Positions 54,205 through 62,129 of a stretch of 64,000 bases of DNA are shown here, one piece after another (the stretch's first letter is position 1; each line of letters opens with the position of its first letter). The translations under genes were made by a program, and so were the position numbers. The notes under the pieces are model-generated. The model had not been told where the DNA came from. It did not search any database and saw nothing but the letters and a program-made list of their open reading frames with translations. This stretch comes from Muricomes intestini (GTDB lineage Bacteria > Bacillota > Clostridia > Lachnospirales > Lachnospiraceae): the NCBI RefSeq assembly GCF_004346165.1, contig NZ_SLZZ01000014.1, positions 30,852-94,851 on the forward strand, in the 5' to 3' direction.

Positions 54205-55183
54205 GGAGGCTTACAAATGCTATGCCGATCCAGCAGCAAAAGCCTGTGAATATGGGTTTTGCACCTGTTTTTACCAGCTTTACAATGTTAGTGTTAAGTC
54301 CGATTGCCGCCATTGCCATTATAATCAGAAATTTGCTTAAATCTTTTAAAGGAGCAATCGCTTCAGCCGGGAGCTGGAACACAGTGGTGACAACGGATGC
54401 AAACACAAAGAAAAGGACAAAATATGGAAATGTTTTTTTGAGACTGAAGGTGGACCCTTCGGTCTCCTTTTCTTCTCTTCCTTTATAGGCGGCCAGTATC
54501 AACGTTATTGGAATAATAGCCAGGGTACGTGTCATTTTTACAGTTGCGGCCGCTTCCAGTGTGTTGCTGCCGTGGATCCCGTCCCAGGCGGCTGCGGCAG
54601 CTGTTACGGATGAAGTATCATTGACGGCTGTCCCTGCGAAAAGACCAAACCCTTCATTGCTCAGGTGGAGCAGGCCGCCCAGTGCGGGAAAAATTAGCGC
54701 GGCGATTACGTTAAAAAGAAAAATGACCGATATAGATTGGGCAACCTCTTCATCTGTTGCTTTAATGACGGGAGCTGTGGCCGCGATTGCGGACCCGCCG
54801 CAGATGGAAGAACCGACTCCAACCAGTACCGCACTGTTGGGATGAAGCTTCAGTGCCTTATACAAAATAAAGGAAATAATCAAAGAGGTGCTGATAGTTA
54901 CAATAATAATGGGAAGAGACTGCCTGCCCTTTGCAAGAATTTCTGCCAGGTTCATGCCAAAGCCCAGAAATACAACGGCCGTCTGCAGAATTTTTTTAGA
55001 GGTGAAGGTAATACCCGGCTGCAGGAAATCCTTTTTGTGGATAATCAGGGTCAGAATCATCCCGATCAATATTGCGAATACAGGGCCGCCCACTACAGGA
55101 ACTGACTGCCCGAGAAACCATGAAGGCAGTGCGATGACAAGGCAAAATAAAATACCGGAACCCTTTTGTTTTATAAAGTTCAT
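54176..55183 (-). CDS. yeiH: YeiH family putative sulfate exporter
   Basis: A 335-residue membrane protein of the YeiH/UPF0324 family with about ten helices. Characteristic segments are [19 protein letters not shown] and [18 protein letters not shown]. It lies divergently from a LysR-type regulator, the common arrangement for this family. The transported anion (sulfate or a sulfonate) is not proven for most members. Confidence 0.88.
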   Translation of the reverse strand: MNFIKQKGSGILFCLVIALPSWFLGQSVPVVGGPVFAILIGMILTLIIHKKDFLQPGITFTSKKILQTAVVFLGFGMNLAEILAKGRQSLPIIIVTISTSLIISFILYKALKLHPNSAVLVGVGSSICGGSAIAATAPVIKATDEEVAQSISVIFLFNVIAALIFPALGGLLHLSNEGFGLFAGTAVNDTSSVTAAAAAWDGIHGSNTLEAAATVKMTRTLAIIPITLILAAYKGREEKETEGSTFSLKKTFPYFVLFFVFASVVTTVFQLPAEAIAPLKDLSKFLIIMAMAAIGLNTNIVKLVKTGAKPIFTGFCCWIGIAFVSLLMQHLLGIW

Positions 55184-55256
55184 ATTTAAAATCCTCTCTT
55201 TCCGATTTACTTACCGAAAAGTATGATAGCATATTTTGAGCATAAAATGAAATTAT

Positions 55257-55282
55257 ATATATTTATTTTAAAATAAATATAT
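55257..55282. promoter_or_regulatory. 26-bp perfect AT palindrome, candidate LysR operator
   Basis: ATATATTTATTTT followed directly by its reverse complement AAAATAAATATAT lies between divergent yeiH and the lysR-type gene. The place and symmetry suit a LysR binding site, which would control both directions. Confidence 0.5.
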
Positions 55283-55368
55283 GTTATAGTTGTTCTTGGG
55301 GATTACCAATAAAGGAAAATCTTTTTGAAGGAAGGGCTTTCCAGAGTTATTGTTGTGAGGAATAAATT

Positions 55369-56268
55369 ATGCTGGATTTCCGAATGAAAACTTTTTTAAA
55401 GGTCTGCGAATGTATGAACTTTACAAGGGCAGCGGAGGAACTGAATATTACACAGCCGGCGGTGTCCCAGCATGTGCGGTACCTGGAAAGTTATTATAAG
55501 GTCCGGCTGTTTGACTATGAAGGAAAGAAATTGAGACTGACAGAGCAGGGAGAGCTGCTGCACAGCGCTGCACTGACTATGATGCACGATGAACAGTCCC
55601 TGAAAAGCAGGCTGACGCATCTGCCTGCGGGAAAGCAGGATGTCCGGTTTGGGGCTACAATGACGGTGGGAGAAGTGGTGATGCCGGAAGTGCTTAAAGC
55701 TTATCTTTCGACTTATCCAGAAGTGCAGCTTCACATGGAAGTGGCAAATACACAGGAGCTTTTGAAAAGGCTGGATGCAGGAAATATAGATTTTGCCATA
55801 GTCGAAGGCTTTTTTAAGAAGACCGAATACGATTTTCTTCATTATTCTACAGAAAAGTTTGTGGCAGTGTGCTGCCCTTCCTATTGCTTTCAAAAGAAAC
55901 CAAGGCGGTTGGAGGATATGTTTGTTGAGCGTCTGCTTTTAAGAGAACCAGGCTCCGGGACAAGGGAAGTGCTGGAGCGTTTTTTGGATTCCCAGAATTA
56001 TGGGTTGGAGGATTTTGAAAAAATAGCGGAAATTGGAAATCTCCACACACTTAAAGAACTGGCAAAGGCGGGACTGGGAATTACATTTTTGTATAAAATT
56101 GCAGTCAGGAAAGAATTGGAAAATGGGGAGTTGAAGCTGATAAAACTGGAGAACTGCCAGATTTACCACGATTTTACCTTTATCTGGCCCCGTGAAAGTA
56201 TTTATGCAGAGTTTTACAGAGGTTTGTTCCGCCAATTTACAGGTGTCAGTTCTTCTGAACAGCTATGA
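55369..56268 (+). CDS. LysR-family transcriptional regulator
   Basis: A 299-residue regulator. The winged helix at residues about 1-60 (MNFTRAAEELNITQPAVSQH) is followed by a substrate-binding domain with GATMTVGEVVMPEVL. Its divergence from yeiH resembles the YeiE/CysL arrangement. The effector is unknown. Confidence 0.92.
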   Translation: MLDFRMKTFLKVCECMNFTRAAEELNITQPAVSQHVRYLESYYKVRLFDYEGKKLRLTEQGELLHSAALTMMHDEQSLKSRLTHLPAGKQDVRFGATMTVGEVVMPEVLKAYLSTYPEVQLHMEVANTQELLKRLDAGNIDFAIVEGFFKKTEYDFLHYSTEKFVAVCCPSYCFQKKPRRLEDMFVERLLLREPGSGTREVLERFLDSQNYGLEDFEKIAEIGNLHTLKELAKAGLGITFLYKIAVRKELENGELKLIKLENCQIYHDFTFIWPRESIYAEFYRGLFRQFTGVSSSEQL

Positions 56269-56291
56269 CATTATAGAAGAAAGAGAGAGCC

Positions 56292-57185
56292 ATGAAGAAA
56301 AAATATTTGGGAATTGTATATATTGTAATATCAGCATTTTGTTTTGCCCTGATGAATATGTTTGTACGTTTGTCGGGAGATTTGCCCTTTGTGCAAAAAA
56401 GCTTTTTTAGAAATCTGGTGGCCCTTGTATTTGCACTGATTATTTTGAAAAAAGAGGGAGTTTGGTTTTCCGGGAAAAAAGGAAATATTAAATATCTGGT
56501 GCTCCGTTCAATAGCCGGAACCTTGGGAATTTTTTGTAATTATTATGCAATTGACAGACTGGTTTTAGCGGATGCTTCTATGCTGAATAAGATGTCGCCT
56601 TTTTTTGCAATTGTCTTTAGTTATATTTTACTGAAAGAAAAAATAAAGCCTGTCCAGGCCGTGATTGTAGTGACGGCTTTCCTGGGAAGTCTTTTGATTA
56701 TCAAACCAACCACAGCAATTTTTCAATCTCCTGCGGCATTGATTGGACTGCTGGGAGGCTTGGGGGCAGGAATCGCCTACACATTTGTGAGGGTACTGGG
56801 GGAAAAGGGAGAAAGGGCTCCTTTTGTTGTATTCGTTTTCTCTTCTTTCTCCTGCCTTGTATCTCTGGGATTTATGGTGTTTGACTATCATCCTATGAGT
56901 GGGATGCAGCTTGTATATCTGCTTCTGGCAGGCTTAAGTGCAGCCGGAGGACAGTTTTCCATTACTGCTGCATACTTTCAAGCCCCGGCCAGAGAGATTT
57001 CTGTGTACGACTACTCACAGATTATTTTTTCAGCCCTCTTAGGCTTTATGGTCTTTGGACAGATTCCCGATGCTCTGAGCTGGGCGGGCTATCTAGTGAT
57101 CTGCTCGATGGCGGTTCTTATGTTTATATATAATCACAGGGTTCACGGCGAAAAGACTGCAAATGAACGGATAGGTGATTCTTAA
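56292..57185 (+). CDS. EamA/DMT family transporter
   Basis: A 297-residue, ten-helix protein with two EamA domains. The first ends ILLKEKIKPVQAVIVVTAF; the second contains DYSQIIFSALLGFMVFGQIP. It starts 23 bp after the LysR gene, so may be part of that operon. Such transporters commonly export amino acids or metabolites. Confidence 0.88.
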   Translation: MKKKYLGIVYIVISAFCFALMNMFVRLSGDLPFVQKSFFRNLVALVFALIILKKEGVWFSGKKGNIKYLVLRSIAGTLGIFCNYYAIDRLVLADASMLNKMSPFFAIVFSYILLKEKIKPVQAVIVVTAFLGSLLIIKPTTAIFQSPAALIGLLGGLGAGIAYTFVRVLGEKGERAPFVVFVFSSFSCLVSLGFMVFDYHPMSGMQLVYLLLAGLSAAGGQFSITAAYFQAPAREISVYDYSQIIFSALLGFMVFGQIPDALSWAGYLVICSMAVLMFIYNHRVHGEKTANERIGDS

Positions 57186-57215
57186 GGAATAGTTTAAAGA
57201 AGTATTTTATCAGAG

Positions 57216-57250
57216 AAAAAAGGCAGGTGAGCGCTTCACCTGCCTTTTTC
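57216..57250. terminator. Bidirectional terminator between EamA and iminopeptidase genes
   Basis: AGGCAGGTGA (57221-57230) and TCACCTGCCT (57236-57245) pair around a five-base loop, with an A run before and a T run after, so it works for both convergent genes. Confidence 0.9.
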
Positions 57251-57258
57251 TTTAATCC

Positions 57259-58140
57259 TTAATCGTATTTTTCCATCCATTCATTGACAAGCTTGCAGTA
57301 CTTATCATTCTCTTCTACAAAGCACATATGTCTGCATCCGTCAAACAATTCCCATCTGGAATTTGGAATAGCATCATACATTGTCTTTGCAACAAGCGGT
57401 GTGCACAGATCATTCGTTCCGCTGATAATCAGGGCAGGTTCTTTGATGTCGCCGATTTTATCGCGGTAATCCCATCCGCCCAGGCTTCCGGTTGGGTTGT
57501 ATTCATTTGGGCCCCATCCCGCTACATAAGCTTCGGAGCCTGATTTTTTTGGACGGCGCAGGCATTCCGGAGAATCCTCGGTCACTTCACCGGTACAGTG
57601 AAGGAGCATAAATCTATCGTTTGCAGCCAGATAATCCGGATCGTCAAAGTTGCCGGATTTTTCAGCTTTTGCAATGGCCTCTTGGTCTTCCTTGGACATT
57701 AGTTTAATCAAGCGGTGCTGCTCGTGAGCCCAAAGCTCTGCGGCAGGAAGAGTACTGGAAAGGATTACAGACTTTACCCCCTCGGGTTTGTAATCACAGA
57801 GATATTCAATAGCCAGCATGCCTCCCCAGGACTGTCCCAGCAGATGAACCTCATCCAGCTTGAGATGCTTTCTCAATTCAATTAGCTCGTTGTCCCATGT
57901 ATCGGAGCACCAGAGCTCCGGGTGTCTCTCCACATAAGAGTTGCCGCAGCCAAGTTGATCGTAAAAGATAATTGCGCGCCCTTCATCTGCAAGCCTGTCC
58001 AACACCTCAAAATAGTTGTGTGTGGAACCGGGCCCCCCATGAAGCAAAACCAGCGGCTTTTTATTATCTTTGCATTCCCCAACGATGCGGTAATAAGTCT
58101 TGTATCCACGATATGGCATATAACCTTCAATGACATTCAT
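57259..58140 (-). CDS. pip: Proline iminopeptidase (alpha/beta hydrolase)
   Basis: A 293-residue cytoplasmic hydrolase that releases N-terminal proline. Motifs: LLHGGPGSTHNYFEVL (oxyanion hole), LLGQSWGGMLA with the nucleophile Ser, SGTNDLCTP with the Asp and GCRHMCFVEE with the His. GGAGG lies before the ATG. The 5' leader toward 58200 is short. Confidence 0.9.
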   Translation of the reverse strand: MNVIEGYMPYRGYKTYYRIVGECKDNKKPLVLLHGGPGSTHNYFEVLDRLADEGRAIIFYDQLGCGNSYVERHPELWCSDTWDNELIELRKHLKLDEVHLLGQSWGGMLAIEYLCDYKPEGVKSVILSSTLPAAELWAHEQHRLIKLMSKEDQEAIAKAEKSGNFDDPDYLAANDRFMLLHCTGEVTEDSPECLRRPKKSGSEAYVAGWGPNEYNPTGSLGGWDYRDKIGDIKEPALIISGTNDLCTPLVAKTMYDAIPNSRWELFDGCRHMCFVEENDKYCKLVNEWMEKYD

Positions 58141-58282
58141 ACTATGTACCTCCTTGCCTTTATATGGCTTTTTATTATTATTAAAGTATAACAGATTTCC
58201 TGACTTCTTTCAATTCAAGCCAGGATAAAGTGTTAAGAAAATATCAGTATAATTCCCTAAATTTGTTAAAAATTTATTTAAA

Positions 58283-58310
58283 TTGACAGATTAAAATACC
58301 AAAGTATAAT
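58283..58310 (+). promoter_or_regulatory. SigmaA promoter of the aldehyde dehydrogenase gene
   Basis: TTGACA (58283-58288) and TATAAT (58305-58310), both perfect, are separated by 16 bp. The AAAGTATAA motif recurs at 58302 and 58313 and at 58182 upstream. Confidence 0.75.
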
Positions 58311-58316
58311 ATAAAG

Positions 58317-58446
58317 TATAACATCAATTGTAAGGTGATGCTAAAGTCTATGAATAAGTTCGGCGTACAGAAGTTGTCGCTTTAAGATAAACGATTTACT
58401 GAGGCGGGAACATTTTAGTGCGCCGGCAAAGAAAGGAGAAGTTGTT
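58317..58446 (+). promoter_or_regulatory. Structured leader before the aldehyde dehydrogenase gene
   Basis: About 130 nt of untranslated leader. CGGCGTAC (58361-58368) can pair over eight bases, one of them G-T, with GTGCGCCG (58418-58425), closing a domain just before the AAAGGAG ribosome site. No known riboswitch was recognised. The rest of the gap from 58141 is AT-rich with no gene. Confidence 0.4.
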
Positions 58447-59931
58447 ATGCAGGATTTAGGACTTCAAGAAAGATATCAGTTGTTTATTGGGGGAAAATGG
58501 AAGGATGCTTCCGATGGAAAGACCTTTAAGACCATCTGTCCGGCCAACGGCAGGGTATTGGCTGAATGTGCAGAGGCGACAAAAGAGGATGTAGACGAAG
58601 CGGTTCAGGCGGCCTGGAAGGCATTTGAATCATGGAAACATGTATCGGTCAATGAAAGGGCGGCCATTTTAACTAAGATTGCAGATATCATTGATGAAAA
58701 TAAAGAAAGACTGGCAATGATAGAGTCTATGGACAACGGGAAACCTGTCCGGGAGACTTCTGCAATTGATATTCCGCTGGCAGCCCAGCATTTCCGCTAT
58801 TTTGCGGGTTGTATTATGGCAGAGGAAGGCAGCGCTAAAATGCTGGATGATAATACTTTGAGCCTAATTTTGAGAGAACCAGTCGGTGTTGTGGGCCAGA
58901 TTGTTCCCTGGAATTTTCCATTCCTCATGGGTGCATGGAAACTGGCGCCTGTTCTGGCGAGCGGCTGCTGCACCGTATTTAAGAGCTCTAGCTCCACACC
59001 TTTGAGCATTCTCGAACTGGCAAGGCTGGTCGAAGATGTTATTCCTGCAGGTGTATTCAATGTTATTACAGGGGCAGGCTCCAAGTCAGGAGAATATATG
59101 CTGCAGCATAAAGGCTTCCGAAAACTGGCATTTACAGGGTCCACAGAAGTAGGCAAAAGTGTCGCTCTTGCAGCAGCCGAGAAGCTGATTCCTTCCACCT
59201 TGGAACTGGGCGGCAAATCAGCCAACATTTTCTTTGAAGACTGTAACTGGGAAATGGCTATGGATGGACTACAACTGGGTATCCTCTTTAATCAAGGGCA
59301 GGTATGCTGTGCAGGATCCCGGGTATTTGTCCAGGAGAGCATTTATGATAAGTTTGTAGAAGAAGCAGTAAAGCACTTTAATCAGGTTAAAGTAGGTGTT
59401 CCGTGGGAGCAGGATGTACAGATGGGAAGCCAGATCAACGAAAGACAGCTGGAAAAAATCCTGAGTTACATAGAGATTGGCAAAAAAGAAGGGGCCAAAG
59501 TACTCTGCGGCGGAGGAAGAATCAGAGAAGGCGGCCTGGAAAAGGGAGCATTCATGCAGCCGACGCTTCTCGGTGAGGTCACAAACAACATGAGAGTGGC
59601 ACAGGAAGAAATATTCGGACCTGTAGCGTGCATCATCAAATTTAAGGATGAGGAAGATGCCATCGCAATGGCAAACGACAGCGATTATGGACTCGGTGGG
59701 GCTGTGTGGACCAGAAATATCAACCGTGCCATCCGGGTGTCCAGGGCAGTCGAGACAGGACGTATGTGGGTGAATACCTACAACTCCATCCCCGAGGGAG
59801 CTCCTTTTGGAGGCTACAAAACCTCCGGCATCGGACGCGAAACACATAAGGTTATACTGGACCACTATACCCAGATGAAGAACATCCTGATTAACCTCAG
59901 CGAAGAACCTTCCGGATTGTACACAACCTAA
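58447..59931 (+). CDS. NAD-dependent aldehyde dehydrogenase
   Basis: A 494-residue ALDH. The catalytic Cys is at 287 or 288 in FNQGQVCCAGSRVFVQ, the general-base Glu lies in TLELGGKSANIFFED, and PWNFPFLMGAWKLAPVLASG contributes to cofactor binding. AAAGGAGAAG precedes the ATG. Substrate not evident; relatives oxidise betaine, acet- or lactaldehyde-type substrates. A family A fragment follows the stop codon. Confidence 0.93.
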   Translation: MQDLGLQERYQLFIGGKWKDASDGKTFKTICPANGRVLAECAEATKEDVDEAVQAAWKAFESWKHVSVNERAAILTKIADIIDENKERLAMIESMDNGKPVRETSAIDIPLAAQHFRYFAGCIMAEEGSAKMLDDNTLSLILREPVGVVGQIVPWNFPFLMGAWKLAPVLASGCCTVFKSSSSTPLSILELARLVEDVIPAGVFNVITGAGSKSGEYMLQHKGFRKLAFTGSTEVGKSVALAAAEKLIPSTLELGGKSANIFFEDCNWEMAMDGLQLGILFNQGQVCCAGSRVFVQESIYDKFVEEAVKHFNQVKVGVPWEQDVQMGSQINERQLEKILSYIEIGKKEGAKVLCGGGRIREGGLEKGAFMQPTLLGEVTNNMRVAQEEIFGPVACIIKFKDEEDAIAMANDSDYGLGGAVWTRNINRAIRVSRAVETGRMWVNTYNSIPEGAPFGGYKTSGIGRETHKVILDHYTQMKNILINLSEEPSGLYTT

Positions 59932-59974
59932 AAGGGGTCAGACCCTTTTGAGGACCGTTTTCAGAATATTCTCA
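59930..59974. repeat. Family A repeat, copy 7 (left half only)
   Basis: AAAAGGGGTCAGACCCTTTTG begins at the aldehyde dehydrogenase stop codon; the right arm is missing, so it forms only the small inner GGGTCAGACCC hairpin. A degraded copy. Confidence 0.7.
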
Positions 59975-59982
59975 AAATTTCC

Positions 59983-60125
59983 GTAACAGTTCAGCCATGC
60001 GAATTTTTGACAGCGTAGGCAGGAGAAAGCTTGCTTTCGTATGCATATGCTACCGAAAATTCATATGGCGCTCTGCCACAGCGAGATGAAGCGCAGCAAA
60101 ATCGAGCTGATGGCTGAACTGTTAC
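59983..60125. repeat. Family C repeat, full copy with 16-bp inverted ends
   Basis: GTAACAGTTCAGCCAT (59983-59998) and ATGGCTGAACTGTTAC (60110-60125) are perfect 16-bp inverted repeats. The interior holds a GAAAGC/GCTTTC hairpin. A short relative is at 29723-29754. It fills the gap before the HMA-domain gene with nothing coding. Confidence 0.75.
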
Positions 60126-60268
60126 AAATTTGCCTTTTTCTTTCTTCATGAAACGTTGACAAAAAGAATCTATATGTGCTACCATAAAAAGCGTTAGGAG
60201 CGCCTAACCTAAAAGCTGAGGCGCAAAATAGAAATAAGCGGCAGAAACATATGGAAAGGAAGTTTTAA

Positions 60269-60526
60269 GTGATTGAGATAAAAATGCAGGTAGATGGCAT
60301 GCAGTGCGGCATGTGTGAGACACATATAAATGATGCGGTGAGGAGAGCCTTTCCGGTAAAAAAGGTTACATCCTCCCACAGTAAAAATCAGACAGTGATT
60401 CTATCAGAGAAGAATATCGATGAGGCAGAATTAAGGGAAGTAATCGGGAACACCGGATATGAAGTAGTGTCTGTTTCTAAAGCACCCTATGAGAAAAAAG
60501 GATTCTTTTCCTTTTTACGAAAATAG
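60269..60526 (+). CDS. Heavy-metal-associated (CopZ-like) domain protein
   Basis: An 85-residue protein with a ferredoxin-like HMA fold. The metal-binding motif is GMQCGMCETH (CxxC at about residues 12-15). It starts at GTG 60269, with GGAAAGGAAG six bases upstream. The C-terminus has a hydrophobic/basic tail (GFFSFLRK). A copper chaperone role is the family's usual one; no metal ATPase is adjacent. Confidence 0.85.
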   Translation: MIEIKMQVDGMQCGMCETHINDAVRRAFPVKKVTSSHSKNQTVILSEKNIDEAELREVIGNTGYEVVSVSKAPYEKKGFFSFLRK

Positions 60527-60542
60527 CAGGAAATATAAAATC

Positions 60543-60571
60543 TTGACATTATAACCCAAAAGGGGTAGACT
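60543..60571 (+). promoter_or_regulatory. Promoter of the TPP riboswitch
   Basis: TTGACA (60543-60548) and TAGACT (60566-60571) are separated by 17 bp, about 20 bp before the riboswitch. Confidence 0.6.
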
Positions 60572-60591
60572 AAATAAAGAATTGAATAAGT

Positions 60592-60686
60592 AACAAGGGG
60601 GCTGGTGCAATCCGGCTGAGATTAAGACTTATGCGTCTTTGACCTTATAACCTGATCTGGATAATGCCAGCGTAGGAAAGTGCGAT
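60592..60686 (+). ncRNA. TPP (THI-box) riboswitch
   Basis: The conserved TPP aptamer core is present: GGGGGCTGGTGC, the CTGAGA box at 60616-60621, then CCTTATAACCTGATCTGGAT at about 60642-60661 and ATGCCAGCGTAGGAAAGT. These are the hallmark pyrimidine-sensing and pyrophosphate-sensing parts. A terminator follows, so binding of thiamine pyrophosphate should stop transcription of the downstream transporter genes. Confidence 0.95.
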
Positions 60687-60705
60687 ACATAAATTTACGA
60701 ATGCG

Positions 60706-60738
60706 AGTCTCGTCAGGTAATCTGACGGGACTTTTCTT
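60706..60738 (+). terminator. Intrinsic terminator of the TPP riboswitch
   Basis: AGTCTCGTCAG (60706-60716) pairs with CTGACGGGACT (60722-60732), followed by TTTCTTT. This is the expression platform of the riboswitch. Confidence 0.9.
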
Positions 60739-60780
60739 TATGTAAATAAGGGTCAGGCCAGATTTTTATTCATTCAAATA

Positions 60781-60977
60781 ATATAATGATACCAGGGTCA
60801 AAAGGTCATGCGTTTCATGCTTGCATGAAAAAGCATGACTTTGGGACCCGTAAAACATGAGAAAGAAGCCCGAGTAGGGCGGATTTCGAATGTTTTTAGG
60901 ATTGCGGGAGCACAAAGTGCGGAGCAATCCGTAGGTATCAGGGGGCAAAATACCTTTTGACCCCTACATCATATAAT
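60781..60977. repeat. Family B MITE-like element, copy 4, with 7-bp direct repeats
   Basis: The element (60788-60970) is flanked by ATATAAT at 60781-60787 and 60971-60977. It lies between the riboswitch terminator and the first thiamine-operon gene, ending about 22 bp before that gene's start, just upstream of its CAGGAGGAG ribosome site. Confidence 0.85.
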
Positions 60978-60998
60978 TATCCAGGAGGAGAAAGCAAA

Positions 60999-61295
60999 AT
61001 GAATGCAAGTGTAGCAATCCAGGTTCTGCCGGGTGTGGCAGGCGATGATGAGGTAATCCGTATTGTAGATGAGGTAATCGCTTATATCAAGAGCACGGGT
61101 TTAAGCTGCTATGTGGGTCCATGTGAGACTGCCATAGAGGGAGATTATGATGAACTGATGGATATTGTAAAAGAGTGTCAGCTCATCGCAGTCCGCGCAG
61201 GGGCTCCGTCAGTATCGGCGTATATCAAAGTATCATATAAGCCGGAGGGTGATGTACTGACCATAGATAAAAAAGTTACGAAACATCACCAGTAG
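60999..61295 (+). CDS. Thiamine-binding protein (MTH1187/YkoF family)
   Basis: A 98-residue ferredoxin-fold protein of the UPF0045/DUF77 family, which binds thiamine or its hydroxymethylpyrimidine part. Recognisable stretches are VAIQVLPGVAGDDEVIRIVD and ETAIEGDYDELMDIV. AGGAGGAG precedes the ATG. It heads the riboswitch-controlled transporter operon. Confidence 0.87.
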   Translation: MNASVAIQVLPGVAGDDEVIRIVDEVIAYIKSTGLSCYVGPCETAIEGDYDELMDIVKECQLIAVRAGAPSVSAYIKVSYKPEGDVLTIDKKVTKHHQ

Positions 61296-61317
61296 GCAGG
61301 ATGAGGAAAAACAAAAT

Positions 61318-62103
61318 ATGAGAAAGCAAACGACAGGAAGGACTTCTGCCAGTCATATTTGGCCGGCAGAGACATGGCCCGTACTGGCTGTCCTTTTGTT
61401 ATTAATTATATGGCAGGCGGCGGGCAGCAGCGGGCTTATTCCAAAATTTATGCTGCCCACCCCGGTTAACGTGGCAAAGGCCTTTGTTTCAGATTTTCCG
61501 CTTTTGGTTAGCAATGCAAAGGTAACACTTGTGGAAGCTTTCATGGGTCTTGGAATGGGCGTGGCTGTGGGATTTATGATAGCAGTGTTGATGGACCGAT
61601 TTGAAAAATTATATCAGGCCTTTTATCCCCTTATTGTGCTTACGCAGACTGTACCTACGGTTGCCATAGCCCCTCTTTTGGTGCTTTGGTTCGGCTACGA
61701 AATGCTGCCAAAGGTTATCTTGATTGTAATTACGACTTTTTTTCCGATCACAGTAAGTCTTCTAGACGGTTTCAAGTCTGCAGACAAGGATATGATCAGT
61801 CTGATGCGCTCAATGGGAGCATCAAAAATGCAGATTTTCAGGCTCGTTAAATTTCCGGGGGCTCTGGGCCAGTTTTTTGCCAGTTTGCGCATCTCAGTGT
61901 CCTATGCAGTAGTGGGAGCTGTAATTTCTGAGTGGCTGGGAGGCTTTAACGGGCTGGGAGTTTATATGACCCGGGTAAAAAAGGGATTCTCATTTGATAA
62001 AATGTTTGCGGTAATTTTCCTTATATCGGCCATCAGCCTGGCGATGATGGGATTAGTAAATATTATACAGAAGAAATGCATGCCATGGGAAGTGAGAAAG
62101 TAG
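61318..62103 (+). CDS. thiX: Thiamine-precursor ABC transporter permease (ThiX-like)
   Basis: A 261-residue permease with about six helices. The loop SLMRSMGASKMQIFRLVKFPG is the EAA-type contact site for the ATPase. With ThiY-like and ATPase genes directly downstream, it forms a ThiXYZ-type uptake system for a formyl-aminopyrimidine or related thiamine precursor. The gene name follows context. Confidence 0.88.
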   Translation: MRKQTTGRTSASHIWPAETWPVLAVLLLLIIWQAAGSSGLIPKFMLPTPVNVAKAFVSDFPLLVSNAKVTLVEAFMGLGMGVAVGFMIAVLMDRFEKLYQAFYPLIVLTQTVPTVAIAPLLVLWFGYEMLPKVILIVITTFFPITVSLLDGFKSADKDMISLMRSMGASKMQIFRLVKFPGALGQFFASLRISVSYAVVGAVISEWLGGFNGLGVYMTRVKKGFSFDKMFAVIFLISAISLAMMGLVNIIQKKCMPWEVRK

Positions 62104-62129
62104 AGATACTTTGAGAGGAGAAGGACGAA

